NCBI RefSeq assembly: GCF_039522365.1
Contig: NZ_BAAADJ010000061.1
Location: 45,899 to 109,898, forward strand
Reading direction: 5' to 3'
Origin: Bacillus carboniphilus
GTDB lineage: Bacteria > Bacillota > Bacilli > Bacillales > JC228
DNA length: 64,000 nt
The position numbers and the translations under genes were made by a program. The notes below the pieces were generated by a model. That model was given only the letters and a program-made list of their open reading frames with translations, was not told the DNA's origin and ran no database searches. Shown here piece after piece: positions 57,315-64,000 of the stretch (its first letter is position 1; every line of letters begins with the position of its first letter).

Positions 57315-57698
57315 ATGAACAACAAAAACATAGGGGTTATTGTCCTAGGAATCTCGATGATTATCAGTTCCTTTTTCATTGCAAGTGCCATTGATAGGAT
57401 TTATATTCCCGACTTTGACTTTTCAGGGAATGCGATTGCAGGTGCTATTTATAGTTTAAATGACCAAGAACAACCTTCAGACCAGAATAAAATAGACTAT
57501 AGAGGAACGAGTTATTTTTATCAATCAGATCTTGCAGAGTACTTAGGAATGGAATACAGTGATTTAAAAGAATTACTTGAAAAAGAGGAATTTGACATCC
57601 CATATATAAAAATCAATACTCAATATATTTTTTATAAGGATGCTGTGGACCAATGGTTGTTAGAAAAGCAGGCTTCCTTTTCAGTAGGGGATTCTTAA
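57315..57698 (+). CDS. Membrane-anchored protein with an excisionase-like HTH fold
   Basis: A 127-residue protein. An N-terminal transmembrane helix (about 6-27) is followed by a linker and a domain resembling the excisionase/MerR-like winged helix: YFYQSDLAEYLGMEYSDLKE, then IPYIKINTQYIFYKDAVDQW. With a short N-terminus ending before the helix, the domain would lie outside the cell, unlike a DNA-binding protein. ATG after AAGGGGGA. Divergent from the L,D-transpeptidase gene. Function unknown. Confidence 0.65.
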   Translation: MNNKNIGVIVLGISMIISSFFIASAIDRIYIPDFDFSGNAIAGAIYSLNDQEQPSDQNKIDYRGTSYFYQSDLAEYLGMEYSDLKELLEKEEFDIPYIKINTQYIFYKDAVDQWLLEKQASFSVGDS

Positions 57699-57742
57699 TG
57701 AATAATCCTCCTAAAATCAGTGAATTAGCCTACTCTTTTGTA

Positions 57743-57751
57743 TGGTATAAT
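57743..57751 (+). promoter_or_regulatory. Extended -10 promoter of the Nudix gene
   Basis: TGGTATAAT, an extended -10 element, 26 bases upstream of the Nudix start codon. No good -35 box. Confidence 0.5.
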
Positions 57752-57776
57752 TTGCTAGAGCAAGGAGGTTTTACAC

Positions 57777-58238
57777 GTGGGCTATATTGAGGATTTAAGA
57801 AAGATTGTCGGGCACAGACCGCTCATTTTTGTTGGATCTGTTGTTGTGATGGCGGATGAGAGAGGTCGGATTTTATTACAACAACGGAAATTCCCAAAAG
57901 GAAAATGGGGGATACCAGGTGGTTTGATGGAACTGAGGGAATCTACAGAGGACGTTGCCAGACGTGAAGTTTATGAAGAAACAGGCTTAACTGTCAAAGA
58001 ATTAAATTTAATCAATGTATACTCTGGACCCGATCAATTTATTAAAGCAGAGAATGGTGATGAGTTTTATGTAGTAACGGTTGCTTACTACACGACTCAA
58101 TTCGAAGGAACCTTTAAAATGGATCGGTCAGAATCTATAAAATTTGAGTATTTTGAACCTGAACAACTACCAGAAAACATTGTAAAAAGTCATAAAACCA
58201 TCTTGAAAGACTATTTCAAGATGAAAAATAACAATTGA
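57777..58238 (+). CDS. Nudix hydrolase
   Basis: A 153-residue Nudix protein with a complete Nudix box (from GGLMELRESTED to REVYEETGL). The N-terminal VVVMADERGRILLQQRK and the conserved PKGKWGIPGG segment are typical of ADP-ribose or mutT-like members of Bacillus. It hydrolyses a nucleoside diphosphate linked to another group. GTG 57777 with AAGGAGG upstream. It precedes a GNAT gene closely, probably in one transcript. This is an intact counterpart to the broken Nudix gene at 41769. Confidence 0.88.
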   Translation: MGYIEDLRKIVGHRPLIFVGSVVVMADERGRILLQQRKFPKGKWGIPGGLMELRESTEDVARREVYEETGLTVKELNLINVYSGPDQFIKAENGDEFYVVTVAYYTTQFEGTFKMDRSESIKFEYFEPEQLPENIVKSHKTILKDYFKMKNNN

Positions 58239-58261
58239 ATACCTATAGCGAGGTGCCCTTT

Positions 58262-59188
58262 TTGAACACGATTTTAAATACGAAATATTTCATTCGAAAC
58301 TATCAAGAACAAGATGCTGAACAAATTGCGAAAATGGACTTTGTGAATATGCTCGCTTATAAATACAACGGTGACTATGTAGCTGAAAATATTTATTGTG
58401 TGGTAGATTCTGATGAAACTGTCTATGGCGCTGGGCACCTTGAACCGGACCAGACATGGTTTCTAATTGAAAAAGAAGGGCAACCTTCCAACTTTGTATA
58501 CAAATTAAACCTTCAATTGTACTTTAACGAGGATCATGAAATTCCAATAGATGTACAGAATGCTTTGTATGAGACTCTATTGAATCGTGCGACAGAAATC
58601 AAATCGCAATATCCTGATAAAAAAGTACGACTTAGTCATACGATTCATTATGAAGATCTTGAAGAAATGGATTATTTTCTTTCAAAAGGCTTTGTGGTCG
58701 AAAGAAATCATATGATTATGAAACGTGATTTAACAGAAGACATTCCCGAAGTTACCATTCCAGATTCTATTAAAATCGTAAACTGGAAAATGGAAACCGA
58801 AGCTGAAGAAGAGAAATATTTGCTCGCAGCAGCCGAGGGTGATGATGAAGGAGTAACTTGGAGTCTTAATCGCCTTCGTTGGACAAAAGCTGGTGGAGAA
58901 TGGGATACCTTTACTGCCTTTGCAGGGGATCAAGTTGTTGGGAGTGTCATGACTTGGGGACTAGGTGCTGAAAGAAGTGCTACTGAAAGTATATTTGTTT
59001 TACCGGAGTGGAGACGGCAGGGGATTGCAAAAGCGGTCATTACGGAGAGTCTTAAGTTTCTAAAAAGTAAGGGAAAGAAAGAGGCAACACTTGGAGTGTT
59101 TGGTGAGAATGAAAAAGCCATTCCTTTGTATTTGTCTCTGGGTTATAAGATGTTTTTTATTATTATTGAGTTTGGAAGAGATATTTAG
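58262..59188 (+). CDS. Tandem-GNAT acetyltransferase
   Basis: A 308-residue protein. The C-terminal half (about 160-308) is a complete GNAT domain, with ESIFVLPEWRRQGIAKAVI (motif A) and ENEKAIPLYLSLGYKMFF. The N-terminal half is a second, diverged GNAT fold. Such two-domain enzymes include mycothiol-synthase-like proteins and mccE-type enzymes, but substrate is unknown. Start TTG 58262 (GAGGTG upstream) rather than the TTG at 58235, which overlaps the Nudix stop and has no ribosome site. Confidence 0.8.
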   Translation: MNTILNTKYFIRNYQEQDAEQIAKMDFVNMLAYKYNGDYVAENIYCVVDSDETVYGAGHLEPDQTWFLIEKEGQPSNFVYKLNLQLYFNEDHEIPIDVQNALYETLLNRATEIKSQYPDKKVRLSHTIHYEDLEEMDYFLSKGFVVERNHMIMKRDLTEDIPEVTIPDSIKIVNWKMETEAEEEKYLLAAAEGDDEGVTWSLNRLRWTKAGGEWDTFTAFAGDQVVGSVMTWGLGAERSATESIFVLPEWRRQGIAKAVITESLKFLKSKGKKEATLGVFGENEKAIPLYLSLGYKMFFIIIEFGRDI

Positions 59189-59264
59189 TACTGACTAGAT
59201 ATAATAGTTCTCAAATTATAATGAATCGACATCAAGCCCCCACAAAATGGGAGGAGAGAATGAG

Positions 59265-59999
59265 ATGCATTATATCGTTTTAGGTATGTTATTTGTACTA
59301 TTTCTAATTGTTGTCATTAGGGAAAAAAAAGAGAAGGAAAAGTTCTTTTGGCTAAAAATTCTTCTTTTCTTTTTATCTTTTTTGCTGACGTTGAATATAA
59401 GTTCCATTAGGCTTCCATTAGGGATTGTCATTGCATTTTTTATTATTATTAAATTTACAAAACTGAATAAATCGATTAAGAAGTTGACTTTACTTTTCTC
59501 ACTAATTGGCTTTATAGTCCTTTATTATTTAATACCACCCCTAGAATTCAATCAAGCAAAGTATTCAAGTGATATTTACAATCAACTTAATCGATTTAAA
59601 GTAGTGGAAGAATTTTCACATTTCTCAAATGAAGCTCCCATACAAGAGGAGATGCATGCCTATAGTGAAGGAGAGCAATCTCCCCAACTTTATATGATTG
59701 TAGCATACGTTTTAAAAGACAAAGAAATTCCTATAAAAAGTAAGAAATGGTTGAAATATGATGCGCACCGAGAACTTGACTTTGATTGGTCATCACACAC
59801 CCTTTCAACTGAAAGTAGACAGATTTCAGACAAAATATCCGAGTCATACGGAACCTCTTGGGAAGTGTATTTTAGATTTAACCAAACTGGAGAAGAGTAC
59901 CTTGCTTATTTTAAAAGGGAAGATGATGTAGTATATTTGAAGTATGTTATTAAAGGGAAGTTTAAACAAGGGCAAGAGCCAAGATCAATCTTCTTTTAA
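59265..59999 (+). CDS. Membrane protein of unknown function
   Basis: A 244-residue protein with three predicted N-terminal helices (about 2-18, 30-50, 60-85, charged KEKEK between the first two) and a soluble C-terminal region of about 140 residues with no recognised domain. Start ATG 59265 with GGGAGGAGA upstream; an in-frame ATG at 59247 lies before that site. Terminator directly downstream. Base composition is AT-rich but like its neighbours. Confidence 0.6.
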   Translation: MHYIVLGMLFVLFLIVVIREKKEKEKFFWLKILLFFLSFLLTLNISSIRLPLGIVIAFFIIIKFTKLNKSIKKLTLLFSLIGFIVLYYLIPPLEFNQAKYSSDIYNQLNRFKVVEEFSHFSNEAPIQEEMHAYSEGEQSPQLYMIVAYVLKDKEIPIKSKKWLKYDAHRELDFDWSSHTLSTESRQISDKISESYGTSWEVYFRFNQTGEEYLAYFKREDDVVYLKYVIKGKFKQGQEPRSIFF

Positions 60000-60013
60000 C
60001 TAAAAAAATGGTA

Positions 60014-60050
60014 AAAGGGCAAAGCTGATTGAATCAGTTTGCCCTTTTTA
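60014..60050 (+). terminator. Terminator of the membrane protein gene
   Basis: AAAGGGCAAA (60014-60023) pairs perfectly with TTTGCCCTTT (60038-60047), followed by TTATA. Confidence 0.8.
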
Positions 60051-60153
60051 TATGGTCAATTAAATTATACCATTTTCATCCAAAAAATATCAGTCTATAT
60101 TTTATAAAGAATTATAGATAATCTAAAGACTGACTTTGAGAGGGGATGAGAGG

Positions 60154-60684
60154 ATGTTGGATTTTAGGGTAACGGCAAAAGAAGGTTATGACAGAAAAAT
60201 TGGTGAACTTGTATCTATGTTGGAGTATACCAGGGCAGTAACGCTGGAGGAAATTTCAAGTTTTACGCTTTCAGAATTAGATTTTATTGCCTATGAAGGT
60301 GCTAATACAATCGGCGGTCTCCTCCAGCATATAAATTTCATTGAATTTGTACATCAACTCATTTCATTTGAAGACAGAGATATGAATGAACAAGAGCAAG
60401 TTGAATGGGGGGCAGCATGGGAGTTAGGGGACAGAGCTAGAGAAGAAATCAGAGGAAACATTATAGAGTATTATTTAGACAATCTAGCTAAAACCCGAGA
60501 AAAAACGCTGCGATTACTACAATCCAAAACTGATGATTGGTTGTTTGAAGAAAATAAGTGGGATAATGGCGTTTCCTATAATCATTACTGGCTTTGGTAT
60601 CACGTAATGGAGGACGAAATTAGTCATCGTGGGCAAATACGGGTACTAAAGAGAATGATAGAGAATCATAAGATTACATTGTGA
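60154..60684 (+). CDS. DinB superfamily protein
   Basis: A 176-residue four-helix-bundle protein. Putative metal ligands are His in GGLLQHINFIEFVHQ and His in EDEISHRGQIR, as in DinB/YfiT proteins. Family members are metal-dependent hydrolases or thiol-S-transferases using bacillithiol. ATG 60154 lies after GGGGATGAGAGG. Fits the bacillithiol metabolism implied by FosB. Confidence 0.83.
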   Translation: MLDFRVTAKEGYDRKIGELVSMLEYTRAVTLEEISSFTLSELDFIAYEGANTIGGLLQHINFIEFVHQLISFEDRDMNEQEQVEWGAAWELGDRAREEIRGNIIEYYLDNLAKTREKTLRLLQSKTDDWLFEENKWDNGVSYNHYWLWYHVMEDEISHRGQIRVLKRMIENHKITL

Positions 60685-60748
60685 TTTGATTATAGTAGGT
60701 GGGTGTTAATTCGATTTTGTGACTAGAACTGTATCATTAAGTGATAAC

Positions 60749-60780
60749 GGGCATCATAGCAGTTGAATGATGCCCATTTT
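60749..60780 (+). terminator. Terminator of the DinB gene
   Basis: GGGCATCAT (60749-60757) pairs with ATGATGCCC (60767-60775), followed by ATTTTC. Confidence 0.6.
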
Positions 60781-60803
60781 CATTATCAGCAACAAAACGT
60801 ACC

Positions 60804-61247
60804 CTAAAATAAATAAACAGCCAACTGCTCACCCCATGGGGCAATTTCCGTCTCTACAAAACCTGCTTTTTTATAGGCAAATTTTGCACCATCATTTTCA
60901 GGATGGTAACCTATCATAATCCGGTCGTGACCTTCATCTTTCAGTTGTCTAATCGTCTCAATAACGCAGTTAACTGCTTCGCTTCCATACCCTTTTCCTT
61001 GAAATCTTTCGTCAATCATCAATCTATAAATCCAATAGTTCCCATCATCCGGATCAATACCAAACATTGCAAAACCTATCATTTCCTCATTATGGTACAC
61101 ACCCATTGCTTGAAAGTTCTTTAAAAACTGAACCTCCGCAATAGAATATAGATTAGAAGCAATAAAGCTTTGCTGCTCAGTATGAACCTTCAATGAAATA
61201 GCATCTTCCCAATTCGTAAGGTCAATTTTCCGTAAAGAAATCTGCAT
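60804..61247 (-). CDS. GNAT family acetyltransferase (BltD/SpeG-like)
   Basis: A 147-residue enzyme. Motif A is YRLMIDERFQGKGYGSEAV and motif B is HPENDGAKFAYKKAGFVE. The length and the IGFAMFG core resemble spermidine/spermine acetyltransferases BltD and PaiA. Substrate is not certain. ATG after AAAGGTG. Confidence 0.82.
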   Translation of the reverse strand: MQISLRKIDLTNWEDAISLKVHTEQQSFIASNLYSIAEVQFLKNFQAMGVYHNEEMIGFAMFGIDPDDGNYWIYRLMIDERFQGKGYGSEAVNCVIETIRQLKDEGHDRIMIGYHPENDGAKFAYKKAGFVETEIAPWGEQLAVYLF

Positions 61248-61339
61248 ATTGGCACCTTTTTTCTGTTAAAATTTAGTAATAAGCTAATTATACGCGCTGA
61301 AAACGGTTTAATAAAGGTTAAAATTATAGGAGGAAGCGT

Positions 61340-61879
61340 ATGCCAATTGTATGGAGAACAGTTCATCTACCAAACTACGTCTTTTTTGTATTTATAGCTC
61401 TAGGGGCTCTTGCGTTGTTAATTCCAGCCATTCTTCAGTTTGAAGGGAGTGCAGGTCCAAATGACTCGTCCATCCCTATTGTGGAAGTAGGACAAGATAA
61501 TGAAACTGAAGCGAAAGTAGAAAATGTCGATCAAGCTTTATTTATCCTCAAGGAAGAACTAGATTTAGGGATGACACAAGACGAAGTATTAGCGTACTTT
61601 GGAGCAGGCTACAAAGAAGTACTTTCAGGGATGGAAGATGATAATCAATGGCGATATGATATTGGAACAATCGAAGGCTATTCATATGAAGAGGAATATG
61701 ATTTTGCGGATATGGATGGAATGTTGAATGGGTTGGTCCAAATGCATATCTGGTTAACTTGGGATGAGCAATGGACGTTAAAAAACTATTCAGCTCTCTT
61801 TGTAAACCAATTGGATGGAAGAATCTACGAATATCGGAAGTTTGAAGATGGTGGGGAGAAGGAGAATCCCATTAACTGA
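61340..61879 (+). CDS. Membrane-anchored protein, unknown function
   Basis: A 179-residue protein with one N-terminal helix (about 13-33) and an acidic extracellular domain. The segment LDLGMTQDEVLAYFGAGYKE resembles the SmpA/OmlA-like (DUF3862) fold that reads as short alpha-beta repeats, but only weakly. ATG after AGGAGG. No other clue to function. Confidence 0.6.
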   Translation: MPIVWRTVHLPNYVFFVFIALGALALLIPAILQFEGSAGPNDSSIPIVEVGQDNETEAKVENVDQALFILKEELDLGMTQDEVLAYFGAGYKEVLSGMEDDNQWRYDIGTIEGYSYEEEYDFADMDGMLNGLVQMHIWLTWDEQWTLKNYSALFVNQLDGRIYEYRKFEDGGEKENPIN

Positions 61880-61966
61880 TAGTTAGTTCGAAATTGGCAA
61901 TACTAAGACATTGAGTGTATGGACTGCTAATGTTTAACTATCTTTAAGAAGGTAAGGTGGCAGCGG

Positions 61967-62545
61967 TTGAAGATGTTCCATAAGCATAAAAAACAGATTT
62001 TTTTCATAATTTTAATCATATCTATATCATCTATATTTCTTAATTTTTATCAGTTTAATAGGATTAGAGATTATCAAAGTGCTAAGGGGGCAGATTATTT
62101 AACCACCGCAAGAACCCTATACCACCAATTATCCAATAATTACGTTGATTATTGGGAGAAGGTAGTAACTGAAGATGAATCAGCTTCTAATAGTTTAAGT
62201 TTTCATCTTGGAAAGTACGAAAGGTTTAAATGGCAATTAAACCAAGGTGGAGGACTAGTATTTTCATTACTACGGAATGAACTTAGTGTTTTAGGGAGGC
62301 AGTTAGGAAAATTAGATGGACAGGTAAAACTAGGAAACGACGTGAAAGAGTTAAAGAATAGTATGGAAACTAGAAGGTCTTTTATTATTGACACTTTAAC
62401 TCATATAGAGGCACAGTTAGGCGAGGATACCAGGAAATGGTATGTCCAGCTTTCAGATTTCGATTCTGAAACGTCTCAATGGTTTTGGAAGAGATTCAAA
62501 GAATACGAAGAAAAAATGTACTTAACTCAAAGTAGAGGTGATTAA
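61967..62545 (+). CDS. Membrane-anchored protein, unknown function
   Basis: A 192-residue protein with one N-terminal helix (about 10-28) and a mostly helical outer region (TARTLYHQLSNNYVDYW, LRNELSVLGRQLGKL, likely coiled coil). Two starts are possible: TTG 61967, six bases after AAGGTGG, and ATG 61973, 12 bases after it; I use the TTG. It ends two bases before the DinB gene, so they are probably co-transcribed. Confidence 0.6.
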   Translation: MKMFHKHKKQIFFIILIISISSIFLNFYQFNRIRDYQSAKGADYLTTARTLYHQLSNNYVDYWEKVVTEDESASNSLSFHLGKYERFKWQLNQGGGLVFSLLRNELSVLGRQLGKLDGQVKLGNDVKELKNSMETRRSFIIDTLTHIEAQLGEDTRKWYVQLSDFDSETSQWFWKRFKEYEEKMYLTQSRGD

Positions 62546-62547
62546 AG

Positions 62548-63081
62548 ATGCTCACACGCCCAACTCCAGGCGAGTACAATCCTTATTACAAAAACTATGT
62601 AAACCTTGTTCCTGATGGCGATCTACTAGAAACACTATCAGACCAAATCAACAAAACGGTTAAGCTGGTAAGAACTTTAAACGAAAAGCAGTGTCTTTTC
62701 CGATACGGGCCAGACAAATGGAGTATCAAGCAAGTCATCGGTCATGTTACGGACACTGAGAGAATAATGGGCTATCGGATGCTTTGCATTGCAAGAGGGG
62801 AGACAGTAGCATTACCAGGCTATGACGACCAATTATATATTCAGCATGCTTCATTTGAAAGCCAGTCTATGGAAGAATTAACAGATCATCTTGTAGCCGT
62901 AAGACAATCAACCATTCAACTGATTAAGAGCATGGATGAAGATGCATGGTTGAGAAAAGGAAACGCAAATGATGATGTTATCTCGGTTCGTGCTTTAGGC
63001 TGTATTATCATTGGGCATGAGATTCATCACAGAAATATAGTCAAGGAGCGCTATCTCAATTCCCATAATTATCCTATATAG
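62548..63081 (+). CDS. DinB_2 family protein
   Basis: A 177-residue four-helix DinB-like protein. Metal-site candidates are His in QVIGHVTDTER and HH in IGHEIHHRNIV. The N-terminal RPTPGEYNPYYKNYVNLVP is typical of this subgroup. Possible bacillithiol-S-transferase or hydrolase. ATG after AGAGGTG. Second DinB gene in the window (the first is at 60154). Confidence 0.83.
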   Translation: MLTRPTPGEYNPYYKNYVNLVPDGDLLETLSDQINKTVKLVRTLNEKQCLFRYGPDKWSIKQVIGHVTDTERIMGYRMLCIARGETVALPGYDDQLYIQHASFESQSMEELTDHLVAVRQSTIQLIKSMDEDAWLRKGNANDDVISVRALGCIIIGHEIHHRNIVKERYLNSHNYPI

Positions 63082-63191
63082 ATAAGTGATTCAAAGTAAT
63101 TCAGTAACCTGCTTTCAGGAAATCAATTAGGTAAAATTACACATTTAAGGCAAATTAAAAATTTACCAATCCATGCTCTATAAAACTATGT

Positions 63192-63260
63192 TATAATAAG
63201 ATAAACCATTTTCTTTACAGTCTATATATAAACCAACTCCCTATGTGAGTTGGTTTTTTT
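63192..63260 (+). other. Short promoter-terminator unit
   Basis: TATAAT at 63192-63197 is followed within 35 bases by a terminator (AACCAACT at 63231-63238 with AGTTGGTT at 63248-63255, then T7). Any transcript would be about 50-60 bases. No ORF. The terminator may instead end the DinB transcript. Confidence 0.4.
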
Positions 63261-63289
63261 ATGTCTATTTTTAGGTGAAGGTAGGGGAA

Positions 63290-63451
63290 AAGGATTAAAC
63301 GGACATCCAGATTCATGTATGGTTACCGTTTTACGTGTAAATAGACAATACTGGGCATCATTACGCGTATGGGACCATTCTTCATACTAGAGAGGCAAAA
63401 CAGGCACCATTGGATCACTATGACCACCTGCTCGATCTTGTAAGCAAATAA
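63290..63451 (+). pseudogene. Decayed coding remnant
   Basis: A frame ending in TAA (63449) encodes HHYAYGTILHTREAKQAPLD followed by HYDHLLDLVSK. One stop (63338) breaks the frame upstream, and another stop (63296) precedes DIQIHVWLPFYV. This has the look of a C-terminal gene fragment, with some similarity in style to the end of IS21-type transposases, but I cannot assign it. Confidence 0.3.
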
Positions 63452-63480
63452 ACCCATAGAATCATGTTACATTAAACAAC

Positions 63481-63509
63481 AAAAAAGCAGACCCCATAAG
63501 AGTCTGCTT
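63481..63509 (-). terminator. Terminator of the cold-shock gene
   Basis: AGCAGACTC pairs with GGGTCTGCT (one mismatch or wobble), followed by six Ts on the minus strand. Confidence 0.7.
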
Positions 63510-63526
63510 GTTGGCTTTAAACTAAA

Positions 63527-63727
63527 TTATGCTTTTTGAACGTTAGCTGCTTGTGGTCCACGAGCGCCTTGTTCTACGTCGAAAGTCACTGTTTGACCTT
63601 CTTCAAGAGTTTTGAAGCCTTCGCCTTGGATAGCTGAGAAGTGAACGAATACATCGTCTCCGCCTTCGCGCTCGATGAATCCGAAACCTTTTTCTGCGTT
63701 AAACCATTTTACTTTACCGTTTTCCAT
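63527..63727 (-). CDS. CspA/CspB family cold-shock protein
   Basis: A 66-residue single cold-shock domain protein that binds single-stranded RNA and DNA. RNP1 is KGFGFI (residues 13-18) and RNP2 is VFVHF (26-30). Closest in length and sequence to Bacillus CspB/CspD. ATG after AGGAGG. The 5' leader has a small hairpin (GTGTGTAAAACACAC) just before the ribosome site, possibly a cold-responsive element. Monocistronic. Confidence 0.95.
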   Translation of the reverse strand: MENGKVKWFNAEKGFGFIEREGGDDVFVHFSAIQGEGFKTLEEGQTVTFDVEQGARGPQAANVQKA

Positions 63728-63983
63728 TATTGTTGCCTCCTAGTGTGTTTTACACACAATGTATTACTATTCTTGCTCAAAGTGATATCCAGGCGAAAAG
63801 CGAATTGCATATTCTTCCTTTACATATACCGAACAAAAATAATTCTTCTTAAGAATAACAGATGACGTTTAAAATAGCAAGTATCTGTAAAAAGTCGATT
63901 GAGTCAAGTTTTAGTGGGTGAAAAATTCACCTATAAAATTTAATAGATTTTGTTATAGAAACTTCTCTCTATTCGTATGTGTT

Positions 63984-63997
63984 TGTAAGCGTTTTCC
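63984..63997. promoter_or_regulatory. CcpA cre site at the window edge
   Basis: TGTAAGCGTTTTCC matches the catabolite response element TGWAANCGNTNWCA at all positions but the last. The gene it controls is probably just beyond the right edge. Confidence 0.55.
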
Positions 63998-64000
63998 ATT

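Noticed and set aside
1..64000. CRISPR array, defence island or intact prophage
   Set aside because: The spaced repeats at 12677 and 26699 have only 10-base words with 10-base spacers, no cas genes and no leader; no phage structural genes, integrase or complete transposase were found.

Overview
The window looks like a chromosomal segment of a low-GC, endospore-forming Gram-positive bacterium of the Bacillaceae. Support comes from strong AGGAGG-type ribosome binding sites, many TTG/GTG starts, lipobox lipoproteins, an aa3 menaquinol oxidase operon (qoxABCD), a type II pantothenate kinase, a bacillithiol-dependent FosB enzyme, an H-type small acid-soluble spore protein, a KinB-like orphan kinase and a YkuD-type L,D-transpeptidase. 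No rRNA, intact tRNA, CRISPR array, prophage or intact insertion sequence was seen.

Layout. 1-9.1 kb: small regulator and membrane genes, a lipoprotein cyclophilin, a Gfo/Idh/MocA dehydrogenase beside an MFS carrier, an SCP2-domain protein under a perfect FadR-type operator, a 51-bp tandem palindrome array, a DUF3231 protein and two CBO0543 membrane proteins. 9.1-11 kb: mgtE behind an M-box Mg2+ riboswitch, followed by a previously unremarked 24-codon leader ORF and a hairpin next to the mgtE ribosome binding site. 11-13 kb: an ECF sigma factor, a VOC protein, a decayed SDR gene, a rod-shaped 6S-like RNA and the first of two nine-unit 20-bp repeat arrays. 13-17.5 kb: two tandem paralogous oligopeptide-binding lipoproteins with CodY-like boxes and SD-like 5' elements, without permease genes. 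17.5-26.6 kb: MFS carrier, pepT, flavin reductase, qoxABCD with Rex and Fnr-type boxes, OsmC and a 5-formyl-THF cyclo-ligase-like protein. 26.6-36.6 kb: second repeat array, a secreted unknown, a small RNA candidate, the DUF1659-DUF2922-YvrJ mini-cluster, LexA-box sbcDC, coaW, fosB and ywaF-like genes. 36.6-44 kb: MFS, ASCH, a NERD-domain pseudogene, an NCS2 permease, a HAD-Nudix(broken)-LOG-methyltransferase operon and sspH. 44-53.4 kb: GNAT/HAD, a PadR operon, an orphan sporulation-type kinase, and a two-component plus ABC transporter module. 53.4-64 kb: mostly small accessory enzymes, a PP2C-like phosphatase, a broken small gene, an L,D-transpeptidase, a membrane-anchored excisionase-like protein, DinB and GNAT proteins, and a cold-shock protein.

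The genes fit redox-controlled aerobic respiration, peptide and nucleobase uptake, Mg2+ homeostasis, DNA repair, stress and antibiotic tolerance, and sporulation. The strongest leads for new biology are the twin nine-unit 20-bp arrays with nearly identical spacing, the leader-peptide layer in front of mgtE, the Rex/Fnr operator cluster on qox, and the FadR-controlled SCP2 protein. Several genes are broken (SDR, NERD, Nudix, a small gene at 55.3 kb, a fragment at 63.4 kb), so this is an accessory region where genes are being lost. All family assignments come from reading the sequence; no database search was run.
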